Both the position numbers and the translations under genes were made by a program. The notes under the pieces were generated by a model, which searched no databases, had not been told where the DNA came from, and saw only the letters and a list, made by a program, of their open reading frames with translations. 64,000 nucleotides of DNA from Isoperla grammatica (Eukaryota; Arthropoda; Insecta; Plecoptera; Perlodidae), in assembly GCA_945910005.1 (NCBI GenBank), contig OX246741.1:13964890-14028889 (forward strand). The letters are read 5' to 3'. Position 1 is the first letter of the stretch, and each line of letters begins with the position of its first letter. Below, one piece after another: positions 52,535 through 64,000 of the stretch.

Positions 52535-53545
52535 ATGAAGAAGTTGCGTGGTATTCTGTGACATTTTGACCCAACCCTTGGACATCAAGGCTAATCCATA
52601 CAAATCATCCTCTGTTACGATTGACCCATAACCTCTTAGAGTTAATTGAGTTAGAACAGGGACCAGGGATGCATTTCGTAACTCGCTACGAAGCACTGTA
52701 GGGTAGCAACCCTCTGCCCATATACAAACACCCAACGTGCTCTGAACGCTGGTCTTTTTCATCCCAGCATCCGGTGTTGCGAAAATTTACAGGAAACGGT
52801 GAAATTTGACCGTTATGTACAACACTCCTTGTTGAATTATATTATCTTACATTTTTCGTCTTTTTTTATTCATGGAGAATGCATGGTTAGAATATTAGTT
52901 TCTTTTTCAGTTCACTACACATTTTTGCGCGCATTTTCTCCATGTTTTCGCGTGACGCTTTCCGAAATAAATATCAAAATGTGACGCTGTGGCGTGCTAC
53001 CTAAATGATGCTACAACCAAATCTAATTGTCAGGAGGTTTCGGAATGCAGCCCACGACGGTTGGTGTTTTACGACGTGCTTGACAGAGGTTATAACACGT
53101 CGGCCGCATTAGATCCATTGCATATCGCCGGGGTCGTCATACGGAAACCCAAAGTAAGGGGTGGTTTTAGAAGACGTGGGGGTTGGTGGACGTTTGGATC
53201 GCAAAGTAAGCCGGCAAACACGAAGAAAGTCCATCTTGTGTTTTGATACATATTGACCCTTTGACTCCTCTCCGAAGTTTAGAGCCCCTTATAGACCATT
53301 AGGGTGAAGACAGACCAAGTTGGTGTTTTGTGACATCTTGACCAAGGGTTGTCCTACACCTCTCACCCCCTTGACTCCGAGGGTTAGGGCCCCTTAAGGG
53401 TGAAGGAAGACGTTGTTTGCGTTGGTGTTTTGTGACATCTTGACCAAGGGTTGTCTCCCACCTCTCACCCCCTTGACTCCGAGGGTTAAGGGTGAAGCAA
53501 GACGTTGCGCTGGTGTTTTGCGACATCTTGACCCGCTGCGTCGTG
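52535..53545. repeat. dispersed-to-tandem minisatellite
   Basis: The word TGGTGTTTTGTGACATCTTG recurs at about 52549, 53062, 53234, 53321, 53423 and 53511. The last three units (about 90-100 bp) are nearly identical and include CACCTCTCACCCCCTTGACT. Open frames here are repeat artefacts. Confidence 0.75.
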
Positions 53546-54672
53546 TGCCCCAAGCGTGTTACCCCAAGATTACCGCGGTCTAATATTCATCGTGTCGCGT
53601 GCCCCCTCCCCCCCCTCAAGATGGCGTGCCCCCCTCAAGATGGCGTGCCCGTTGTTCCACGAAGATCGACTCAAACCTGTTTAAAATGCGCCAACTCAGG
53701 AAGAAGGGTTTCTAAACCGGGAGTCGCATGAAATGAAATATAGACTCGTCCGTCTGTAATCAACGGACCGCCATTCTGTCTGTTATATTATATGTATTTA
53801 GTACAGTCATGTGTTGATACATCATACATCAAACATTGGACCGTTCAATCATGTCAATACGACGTTTCAACTATGGAATATACTGATTGCCAAAAAGCAA
53901 ATAATACATAACACCTTTTCAGAATTTCCTCTTTTGTGATCTATCATTATTTTATTTTAACTCTGATGTAAATATTTGAGTAATGTATTATAATGTTATA
54001 AGATGGAAAGCTGTTAAGTAGGTCGATCAATGACTTTACGGTGGGTGTGGGTTGTTTTGAGGGAAAGTTAGACGGTCAAAATGCAAACGGATGGGGAGGG
54101 GGTTCGCTCCGTGCCAACGTATACATGGCAAATACCAATAAAATTATTGCTCCTGTCTGTGTGATTTGTTGCGAACTGGGATAGTGAAACATAAAGCAGG
54201 TTGAAAAACATAGTTTGGTGTCTGATGATACATTGATTATTTGAGTGACTAATTTATTGAAGAACGTGTTAGATATAGTATGCCATGAGACCTCTATGAA
54301 ATTCACAAATACTTCCAAACATGAATTATTCTGTATTGCTGTAGTTAGAAACAAGTGTATGAATTCTTCTTTTTAAACAGGAAAAATTCCTAAATTAAAG
54401 CGTCAATAACATTGAAATATACGAAAATAATAAATCAATATTTACTAACTCAACCCACATTCATTTAGCGGTCAATTAATTCTATCAACTAAATGCAAGA
54501 ATATAGTGATAATTACAATATTCTATTTCGATTCGTAATATCTTCCACAAAGATATCCCCTTTTTAATTGCTTCATAACCATTTCGCACAAACACACGGA
54601 AAGTTTCAGTCAGTCTGACAAATTAAAATATACAACCTAAAAAACTTACTAGATACACACACACAGAGCTAC

Positions 54673-55144
54673 ATAGGGGCGGACTGGGGAAAAAATCCAG
54701 GCCGGGCAAACTTTTGGTCAGGGAAGGCAAGGAGGGTTTTGCCCCCCAACAAACAGCGCCACAGGCGAAATTATTTTAAATCAGGTTTTTAGAAGGCATT
54801 TGGCGCGTTTTAAAAAAAAACATAGCAGCCTGAATGCACTACCGAAATACTGTAGGCCTAGTTTTCGTCGGTTAAAAGTAGAACACCAGCAAGATGATAG
54901 ATGAGAATGAGATCAAGCTACACCGAAATCCAACGAATCTACAATGTAATTAATTAAACCTTGCAATATCGTGAAGGAAGGAATGGGAGGGACTCGGGTT
55001 TAAAGAAATTTCAATTTCAATGCGCGGCAACTTACCGCTGGCGCCAGGCAGTTTATGGCTGTTCCAGTCGGACCAGGCCAAATTTGGGCCAAAACAGGCA
55101 AGCCACCGGGCATTTGCCCGGTTGCCCGGCGAGCCTGTCGCCCC
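54673..55144. mobile_element. degenerate DNA-transposon remnant with GGGGCGGACTGG end
   Basis: The left end GGGGCGGACTGGG...CCAGGCCGGGCAAA and the right-side CCGGGCATTTGCCCGGTTGCCC resemble a widespread animal transposon whose ends read GGGGCGGACTGGCC. The right end (GCCTGTCGCCCC) is an imperfect inverted copy. It directly abuts the 80-bp satellite. Confidence 0.5.
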
Positions 55145-55147
55145 GGT

Positions 55148-57801
55148 GCACTCTGTTTCAACTAAAGTAAAAAGATACCTATACTCATGCTGTCATATTA
55201 CATTCTTATACTCAACCACCAATTGCATAAACGCTGTTACAACATAAGTAAACAGATACCTACACTCATGTTGTCATATTACATTATTATATTCAACGCC
55301 AATTGCGTAAACACTGTTTCAACTAAAGTAAACAGATACCTACACTCACGTTGTCATATTACATTCTTATACTCAACCGCTAATTGCGTAAACGCTGTTT
55401 CAACTAAAGTAAACAGATACCTACACTCATGCTGTCAAATTACATTCTTATATTAAACGCAAATTGCTAAACGCTGTTTCAACTAAAGTAAACAGGTACC
55501 TATCCTCATGTTGTCATATTACATTCTTATATTCAACGCCAATTGCGTGCACGCTGTTTCAACGAAAGTAAACAGATACCTACACTCATGTTGTCATATT
55601 ACATTCTTATATTCAACGCAAATTGCTTGCACGCTGTTTCAACTAAAGTAAACAGATACCTACACTCATGCTGTCATATTACATTCTTATCTTCAACGCC
55701 AATTGCGTAAACGCTGTTTCAACTAAAGTAAACAGATACCTACACTTATGTTGTCCTATAACATTCTGATACTTAACCACCAGTCGCGTGCACGCTGTTT
55801 CAACTAAAGTTAACAGATACCTACCAATACTCATGCTGTCATATTACATTGTTGTACACTCAACCGCTAATTGCGTAAACGCTGTTTCAACTAAAGTTAA
55901 CAGATACCTACACTCATGCTGTCATATTACATTCTTATATTAAACGCCAATTGCGTAAACGCTGTTTTAACTGAAGAAAACAGATACCTATACTCATGTT
56001 GTCATATTACATTCTTATATTCAACGCCAATTGCGTGCACGCTGTTTCAACTAAAGTAAACAGATACCTACACTCATGTTGTCATATTACATTCTTATAT
56101 TCAACGCCTATTGCGTAAACGCTGTTTCAACTAAAGTATTCAGATACCTACACTCATGGTGTCATATTACATTCTTATACTTAACCGCTAATTGCGTAAA
56201 CGCTGTTTCAACTAAAGTAAACAGATACCTACACTCATGCTGTCATATTACATTCTTATATTAAACGCCAATTGCGTAAACGCGGTTTAACTAAAGTAAA
56301 CAGATACCTATACTCATGTTGTCATATAACATTCTTATATTCAACGCCAATTGCGTAGACGCTGTTTCAACTCAAGTAAACAGATACCTACACTCATGCA
56401 GTCATATTACATTCTTATCTTCAACGCCAATTGCGTAGACGCTGTTTCAACTCAAGTAAACAGATACCTACACTCATGTTGTCATATTACATTATTATAT
56501 TAAACGCCAATTGCGTAAACGCTGTTTCAACTAAAGTAAACAGAAACCTACACTCATGTTGTCATATAACATTCTTATATTCAACGCCAATTGCGTAAAC
56601 GCTGTTTCAACTAAAGTAAAGAGATATCTATACTCATGTTGTCATATTACATTCTTATATTCAACGCCAATTGCGTAAACGCTGTTTTAACTAAATTAAA
56701 CAGATACCTATACTCATGTTGTCATATTACATTCTTATATTCAACGCCAATTGCGTAAACGCTGTTTCAACTAAAGTAAACAGAAACCTACACTCATGTT
56801 GTCATATAACATTATTATATTGAACGCCAATTGCGTAAACGATGTTTCAACTAAATTAAACAGATACCTACACTCATGTTGTCATATTACATTCTTATAT
56901 TCAACGCCAATTGCGTAAAAGCTGTTTCAAGTAAAGTAAACAGATACCTACACTCATGCTGTCATATTACATTCTTATGTTCAACGCCGATTGCGTAAAC
57001 GCTGTTGAAACTAAAGTAAACAGATACCTACACTCATGTTGTCATATTACATTCTTATACTCAACCGCTAATTGCGTAAACGCTGTTTCAACTAAAGTAA
57101 ACAGAAACCTACACTCATGTTGTCATATAACATTCTTACATTCAACGCCAATTGCGTAAACGCTGTTTCAACTAAAGTTAAGAGATACCTATACTCATGT
57201 TGTCATATTACATTCTTATATTCAACGCCAATTGCGTCACGCTGTTTCAACTAAAGTAAACAGATACCTACACTCATGCTGTCATATTACATTATTATTT
57301 TGAACGCCAATTGCGTAAACGCTGTTTCAACTAAAGTAAACAGAAACCTACACTCATGTTGTCATATAACACTCTTATATGCAACGCCAATTGCGTAAAC
57401 GCTGTTTCAACTTAATTAAACAGATACTTACACTCATGTTGTCATATTACATTCTTATATTCAACGCCAATTGCGTAAACGCTGTTTTAACTAAAGTATT
57501 CAGATACCTACACTCATGGTGTCATATTACATTCTTATATTCAACGCCAATTGCGTAAAATCTGTTTCAACTAAAGTATTCAGATACCTACACTCATGGT
57601 GTCATATTACATTCTTATACCCAACGCCAATTGCGTAAACGCTATTTCAACTAAAGTATTCAGATTCCTACACTCATGGTGTCATATTACATTCTTATCC
57701 TCAACTACCAATTGCGTGAACGCTGTTTCAACTAAAGTAAACAGATAGCTATACGCATGTTGTTATATTACATTCTTTTACTCAACCGCCAGTTGCGTGC
57801 A
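55148..57801. repeat. 80-bp tandem satellite, about 33 copies
   Basis: The unit includes AATTGCGTAAACGCTGTTTC, AACTAAAGTAAACAGATACC, TACACTCATGTTGTCATATT and ACATTCTTATATTCAACGCC. Copies differ at a few positions (ACACTC/ATACTC, ATTAC/ATAAC, AAACAG/ATTCAG), and some variants recur in alternating or clustered fashion, which suggests higher-order turnover. CTGTTT and AAACAG inside each unit can pair around a 10-base loop. The array ends at both sides in units with GTGCAC instead of GTAAAC. No coding potential. Confidence 0.95.
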
Positions 57802-59520
57802 CTACATACATAATGATACATAATTAATATTACACATTTTGAGTGAAAGCTACGATTTCTTGGTATATCTACGTGCGCTCAAGCTACATACTTTGCACAT
57901 ACAGACTCTCTGAGTCAGCGGTTCACTTACTCGTGTCGACTAGACCAGGATCAATAGAGTCCTTCCACTTAACATGATGACATTGATTTACATCAAGTCA
58001 ACGCTTTAATGATGATTACGTTTACTATAAATACCTTTTGCATGTTTTTAAATGTCAAGGACGTCAGTGGTAGCAACTTAATTGAAATAATTATTAAGAA
58101 GCTTTACAGAAACTTAAGATAAAACAAACTTGAAATTTGGGTTTGTTATTTTTTCCTCTGGTAAATGTGAACACTTATCCGTAACTCAAGCAAAAATATG
58201 AATATGTTTAGTTCTTTATTTCATATCTCATAAATTTAATCGTAATTGACAAATTGTGCATAATCTTTCACATATATAGCTAAATAATACCTACTTTTGT
58301 CCCTGAATGAGTCTTATCATTAAATCATGTATCCATCTAGATTATTTCCGTTGCATGAGGATGATTCTTATTGCTTTACTTTGCAATCACGTTATTCGAG
58401 ACGATGAAGGGTGATAGATGAAGATCAAGGATTATTTAAAAAAAAAAAACGCAGAATTCAATTTGCGGCCCAACCGAATGAACAATCGCTATAAAAGAAC
58501 ACCAGTATTGTCTTATTTATAGTGGCAGTTAAATCTGTCTGTGTTCTGTAGAGTGAAAGCCAGTGGTATGGTAGAGCTGGAACGGTCCGGAACGTCATTC
58601 CGGTTCTTCTTTACTAGTCGGAACGGTGTTCCACTAACAATGCTACTATTTACATTGTACAACATGAAATAAAACCTAGATATGGTATTATGATAAATTG
58701 CTAAATATTTAACCCATAGCTAACTTGATTGTCTCCATAGCAACCACAAAATGAATCAGAAGCGTGTTTTTCACTGAGAAAATAACTGTGCTAAATATCT
58801 TCAAAGTAAAGAAATTTGAACTGTCAATAATGTGAGCAATTGTTCTCGGGTAAAACAACAATAATTTTGTGCCTGTGCTTTTTTTTGTAAAAATAGAGCC
58901 CGATGCGGATTATTTACCCGTAGGTCTACTATTCTTGAAACAATGCATTAACTTTACTTCATTGAATCTACTTATATGTAACACTTTAACTCCATGCAAT
59001 TGCACGTCCACGCTACAGTACCGCACATCAAGATATGCATCACGACACTATAAATACATCTCATGCCATCCATAACACCGCAGTTTCTACAACGCAGAAG
59101 GGTCACACATCGATCTGACGTTTCTCATTGGTTCATTGCAAATAGTAATAACTGAATGCTAGAAATTGTTTTCTTCGCTTCGTGGTCTGCGCTGCGGTTA
59201 GAACAGTCTAACGACTTCTTGCGATCTAGGACTTGTCTGCAATTGATAAGATCAAACTGGACGTGGTATAGCTTAGCACGCACGCTCCATTTAAAACAAC
59301 CCTTAGAAACCGTGGCTATCTCGCAAACAAACTGAGGAAACGGAAATGTTCGCTCTCTCTATATTTGAAATAAAATGCGGAAGTTCAAACTTTCCGAAAG
59401 AGCTCGATGCGATCGTAGATAAGAACGGGTGTGTAATCACTTCTTTGGCACGTCAAGGTGGAGCGAGTACGAAAGGTACTCGGCTCGGACTACTTCCAAA
59501 ATAGGCGTACGTTCCGAAAC
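57802..59520. other. non-coding stretch after the satellite
   Basis: AT-rich, with one family A repeat. A patch at 58580-58630 with alternating GGAACGGT and GTTCC words looks like a transposon end. No gene. Confidence 0.5.
58358..58430 (+). repeat. interspersed repeat family A, copy 5
   Basis: Contains TTTGCAATCACGTTATTCGA, GACGATGAAGGGTGATAGAT. It shares the tail of copy 2. Confidence 0.5.
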
Positions 59521-59870
59521 ATCATGGAAATGAATAAACTTGCACTTGGCTTTCGGGTATAGCCGCGTCGATTATCGCTTAAAAGCTGACATTTCGGGCA
59601 GGTTACACTACCCATCTTCAGAGCTAAAACTTAAAGAAGTCACAGAATGAAACCTACTCGGTCCAGTATCCACAGTCACAGAGTGCAGCTGGACCGAGTA
59701 GGTTTCATTCTGTGACTTCTTCAAGTTTTAGCTCTGAAGATGGGTAGTGTAACCTGCCCGAAACGTCAGCTTTTAAGCGACAATCGACGCGGCTATACCC
59801 GAAAGCCAAGTTCAAGTTTATTGATTGACTCGGGCCGCGAAAGCGTACGTGAGTGTTTATCATGGAAATG
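59521..59870. mobile_element. Penelope-like palindrome with 12-bp target duplication
   Basis: Inverted arms of about 136 bp (59529-59666 and 59689-59824) around a 22-base loop are nearly identical. The word ATCATGGAAATG flanks them at 59521-59532 and 59859-59870. The plus arm contains TGAAGATGGG...CCCGAAACGTC with a GGGTAG/CTGCCC stem, a motif common at the ends of Penelope-like elements in many animals. No reading frame of note remains. Confidence 0.65.
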
Positions 59871-60404
59871 CTTTGGTTTTACTTCTACATCGATCATAAG
59901 TTGGCCCAACGTTAGTATTCTCCTGCTTACGTCACAGTCGAGTCCAATCGTACCAACTTAATTTTTAACTTCTCTTGTTCACACCATCTAATTGAAACAT
60001 GTTCATTAGAGATAATTTGCGACCTTCTGTTGGTTACCTGGAATGGTGGGCGTGGCCTAACTGTGCACTCTACTAAGCAGAAGACTGCATGTACGAATGT
60101 GTGAAGGAACACCAAACATCTGTTGATTTTCGTGGAATTATCGCGATTGAAAGAGGCAGGAGATAAGGATGTCAGGTCGGTTGTCATGGAGTAAACAATT
60201 TAACCCGGGACTAAATATTTAGCGGTCCTCATAATACCAAGCATGGATTACAAACCTATGATTTGGGAGAAACACAATTTATTAAATTATAAACAAGCAG
60301 GATTACATACATTCTTCATAAAATTTCCTAAGTGGATAACTTTTACATTTTAACATAAAATTAAGACAAAGGCATAAGGGTTGGCAATTCGAAAAGACAT
60401 TACA

Positions 60405-60764
<360 letters not shown>

Positions 60765-63228
60765 AAAAAAGTTGAAAAAACCTCTTCGGACAAACCTATG
60801 TTCAAACAACCTACAAGCAAATATCACGTACGCGTGTAACATCCTTGTATCTCGGTCTGTAGGCTACAACGCTCTCATGCATATGACATGGCACGTGTAC
60901 AAGGATACAACCAACAACCTCCACTTGAACTTGATAATCATGTCACGTGACATGTATCTATCGTGGTCACATCACCGCATTGCATGCCGGTCAAGTGAGA
61001 TTGCAAGTAACTTTACACCCGTGTATTATACAGTCACACAGGGGTCGAACTACTTTTAAGTTTGAAACTATCGATGTACAAATAAGTCGTTGATTTGAAT
61101 AACGTGATTCTGTTTCGACACGATTACAAAGCTGTGTACATTATTATTTATAATGTATAAGCTATGTTGAAGTTACTGAACAAAACGAATTACATAATTT
61201 TGAACGAATAAATGTCAGTCGAAAAGTAAAATTTATTTATTGATGGTGAAAAAGGCATTTTCACAGTTGTATAGCCGGTAGTTGCACGGTATGGTTTATC
61301 AACCACAACACCATGCGTTCAATTTATCAGTAAAGGAGTTTGTTGAGAAATGTTATAATGGTTTATCAACCACAAAGCCATGTGTTCAATTTGTGAGTAA
61401 AGGAGCCTGTTAAAAAAGTGTACAATGGAAGAAAACTATGGATTTTTGTAGTATGATTGTGATTACTACTGCGTTATTTGTGTAAAAGTCAAGTGGTCTG
61501 TGGTTGTATATAATGAATCTTTTAAATATAGGATTTACCGTTTATTATAACTTACTTTAATTTTACCACTTGTTATCTGTGATTTTACTATTAAAAACGG
61601 AAACACAAGCATGAATAGATGGTTACATTGTGTAAGTTGATTTTTCAACCATACGGCAGAAATAACAACAGTCGATATTTGAAACTTTGACGTTTTTGTA
61701 CATTCTGCACAGTCTGCACATATATTATGGCTTCTTGCACTACCTGTCGGAAGAGAACCTTATACGTATTGTGTATTTTTCAATGCAGTCTATTATAAAG
61801 CAGGTCTGGTAAAGAATATCGATATTTCTATACAATTTTGAAATTGGAGAATATTTCCAATCTTGTGTCAGTATTGAAATATAAAATAAAAATATGAAAA
61901 TAAAAATTAGGTTTCGATTTTTTTTTTTTTAAGTTCGTACTGCACTTTACATACAGATTTCTTTCAGTTTATATTTTACAACGCCGTTTAAATAACACAA
62001 AAGTGAGCGTGTTATTTGAGGTGTTGACAAAACATTGTAAGTTTCACAAGCATAATTTACGATATCTCGATATTAATAATGTAAGACAACATAGTCCAGC
62101 TGCAGTCAAGTTGATTAGGTATAGAAAATGCAACAACGTTACCACACAGAACTGTACCCCTTTAACATTGGCGTCATCGTGAAGGAGGGACGGGGGAGGG
62201 GGGGGCGTCAAGGAGATGCCTTTGCCCCCCCCCCTGAATTTCAGAAAAAATATAAAAATGTCATCAGCTAACACAAATAATATAATTAAATTCATTCATA
62301 TCCTAATATTGTAAAAACACATTTTTAACAAGTGGGGCTAACTGGGAGGGGATGGAGGCCAACTCCCCCAGGCCCTCCTGGAAAACAAACTCTCATGCCA
62401 GCCAACACGCACGGGGTAAAAGAGTTTATCTCCCATGTCAACACGGTAACACACTGATTTCCAAGTAAACGTGAACTTGACTTGACTTGAGAGCAACATA
62501 ACACTGTATTTAGAGCGCCATGTCGTTGAACTAAAGTGCGTGTGTTGTATACCTGCATGCGATGCATTGGAGATAGAGACCCTCCACCCCAGACAATGTT
62601 ATAATAACCGCTTGCCACGAGTTTGACCTCGTTATGAAAGAGTAGAGTTAGCTGTTAACGAAATGTTATCGGGAGTTTTGTCGGAAATGCTGAATAATTG
62701 TACGATGGTGCTATAAAACTAATTTATAGTTGTAATAAAGAAGAAGTTTGCTGAAAAGTGTAGGTAAAAGTAATCATTCTTGTGGTAACAAGATAAGGGC
62801 GTGCAATTTACGGTAGGAATAGTGAACCAAAAGAGAAGTCGATTTCCATTTGAAAAGTTTCCCTTACCCTTAAGCTTGGTCGTAAACGTAAAATATGTAG
62901 GATTTATTTATTTTTACTTAAAACAGAATTCCCACATAATAATATATTAGTGGGACGATGGCTAGTGCGGAGTACGCCAAACAGGTGGGGACTATATATT
63001 TAGATGTAGGAATGATAATATTTGGGCTTTACACCTCATATTTTGGCAACAATACTCATCGAGACGATGATGAGTAGGTTCTTATGAAACTATAAGGCCC
63101 AGATGCATAGATATACATAGATAGATACAACATTAGGGAAGCCCCTAATTAAGGCGTTTGGTTTTCGTGTGGAAAATTGCACGTTTAAAGACTGTTTCAC
63201 TAACTAGTGGACATACTTGCATCTGGGT
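60765..63228. other. non-coding stretch
   Basis: Poly-C/poly-G patches at 62190-62235 and a GC-richer part at 62340-62600 give short frames on both strands without start context or splice signals. No gene recognised. Confidence 0.5.
63011..63072 (+). repeat. interspersed repeat family A, copy 6
   Basis: Contains TGATAATATTTGGGCTTTAC, TTTTGGCAACAATACTCATC, GAGACGATGATGAG. All six copies I found read on the plus strand. Confidence 0.55.
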
Positions 63229-63731
63229 CTAAGGACGTGTCTGAATACCATTCTTGATTTCATTCTAATTCTTATTCTTATTCTTATTCTTAGTCTTGTT
63301 CTTGTTCTTATTCTCGCTCCAGTTGCACGTATTCGGACGAGAGCCGGACATTACTTGATTTAAGTAGGGTTAGGGTCGTAACGCGTCATCAGATCCACAT
63401 TTTATTTTTAAATCAAAATGTATAACCAAAATGTACGATCAAATATGCATTGTGTTTAATAATAATTACATTGTAGTAACTCTTGAAGGCCACAGGCTTT
63501 AAATACTTAATAATTAACCGAGATATGTTCTGACCCATCGTCCGCCATCTTCCGGAATGAAATCTAGTGTGCACTTTTGATTCTCGTTCTTATTCTTATT
63601 CTTATGACGTAGTTCACGCCGCGCGACAGTATTGGGACAGTACTAGATACGTCACGGATGATTGATGACGTAAAATCAAGAATGAGAATAAGAATGAACG
63701 TCGTTTTGGTACTATTCGGACACGTCCTAAG
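63229..63731. mobile_element. MITE with TIR AGGACGTGTCYGAATA
   Basis: CTAAGGACGTGTCTGAATA at the left and TATTCGGACACGTCCTAAG at the right are inverted repeats. Subterminal AATCAAGAATGA and TTATTCTTATTC runs are inverted as well. 503 bp, non-coding. Confidence 0.65.
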
Positions 63732-63898
63732 GCTTGAATGCATAGTTCACACTCAAGCCCTCCTCAACTCAGCCTCTCCTCATCCTCACCTAGCCACCAA
63801 TCACAGAGCCGTCCGCATGGCAATGCTGTTCTGTGATTGGTGGTTAGGCGAGGCTGAGGAGAGGAACGCTTGAGTCTGGACTATGCATTCGGACCTAA
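63728..63898. mobile_element. hairpin MITE abutting the previous one
   Basis: Arms GAATGCATAGTYCASACTCAAG, with CTCAGCCTC and ACCAATCACAGA, pair around 63815. It shares its left border with the right end of the preceding element. Confidence 0.65.
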
Positions 63899-64000
63899 GT
63901 ATTGCTTACTTAGACTTACGCCTGACTATTATGTTATGTCAGCATGATATTGATCACCAACATCGTTACATAGTAACCACCACTAAACGTTCTGAGTTCG

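Noticed and set aside
52989..53246. 85-codon frame reading CSPRRLVFYDVLDRGYNT
   Set aside because: It covers a diverged minisatellite unit and has no splice context matching the plus-strand gene.
53299..53553. Minus-strand frame with repeated GQDVTKHQ
   Set aside because: It is a translation of the minisatellite unit.
55148..57801. Regular 80-bp repeats resembling a CRISPR array
   Set aside because: The whole unit is repeated, with no unique spacers, in a eukaryotic genome; it is a satellite.

Overview
The window is eukaryotic nuclear DNA from an invertebrate, most likely an arthropod and probably an insect. The coding sequence is broken into short exons with GT/AG introns, and the background is AT-rich and packed with transposon remnants. 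The arthropod reading rests on a short run of the arthropod-type telomere word TTAGG, several Inr+DPE core-promoter matches of the kind best known in flies, and a jockey-type LINE 3' end. It is an inference; species and order cannot be fixed from the sequence.

One gene is securely identified. A katanin p60 microtubule-severing ATPase lies on the minus strand (stop at 14349, start at 20306). Its five coding exons join in frame to a 556-residue protein with complete Walker A, Walker B, sensor 1 and arginine-finger motifs. A probable non-coding first exon lies near 21547-21640. Its introns hold a LINE fragment, a hairpin MITE, two SINE-type insertions and a Mutator-like palindrome with TTAGG repeats at its apex.

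The second gene, on the plus strand, I built from splice signals and reading phase and do not recognise. Four exons (27675-27695, 30022-30170, 40718-40866, 47521-47602) join without a stop to give at least 133 residues. The gene continues past 47602, but no further exon was found. A perfect Inr+DPE match lies about 1 kb upstream of its start codon. A second one, at 32664 inside its second intron, begins an open exon whose donor phase fits the third exon, which suggests an alternative promoter and N-terminus. The third exon carries a 151-bp tandem duplication that copies its splice donor.

Weaker gene signals are a possible first exon at 51930-51960, an 88-codon frame at 38886, an 83-codon minus-strand frame at 40024-40275 and a promoter-like exon on the minus strand at 471-648. 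The rest is non-coding. By region: 0.2-13 kb has fold-back MITEs, a 234-bp tandem duplication and an 833-bp hAT-type element with an 8-bp target duplication; 14-21.6 kb is the katanin locus; 21.6-26.6 kb is intergenic with a 550-bp fold-back; 26.6-47.6 kb is the plus-strand gene, with SINEs, duplications, a TTAA-flanked MITE and a Penelope-like palindrome in its introns; 47.6-64 kb has a minisatellite, an 80-bp satellite of about 33 copies (55148-57801), a second palindrome with target duplication, an (ATT)n-tailed retroposon and two abutting MITEs. I saw no bacterial-type system, no CRISPR array and no intact transposase or reverse transcriptase gene.
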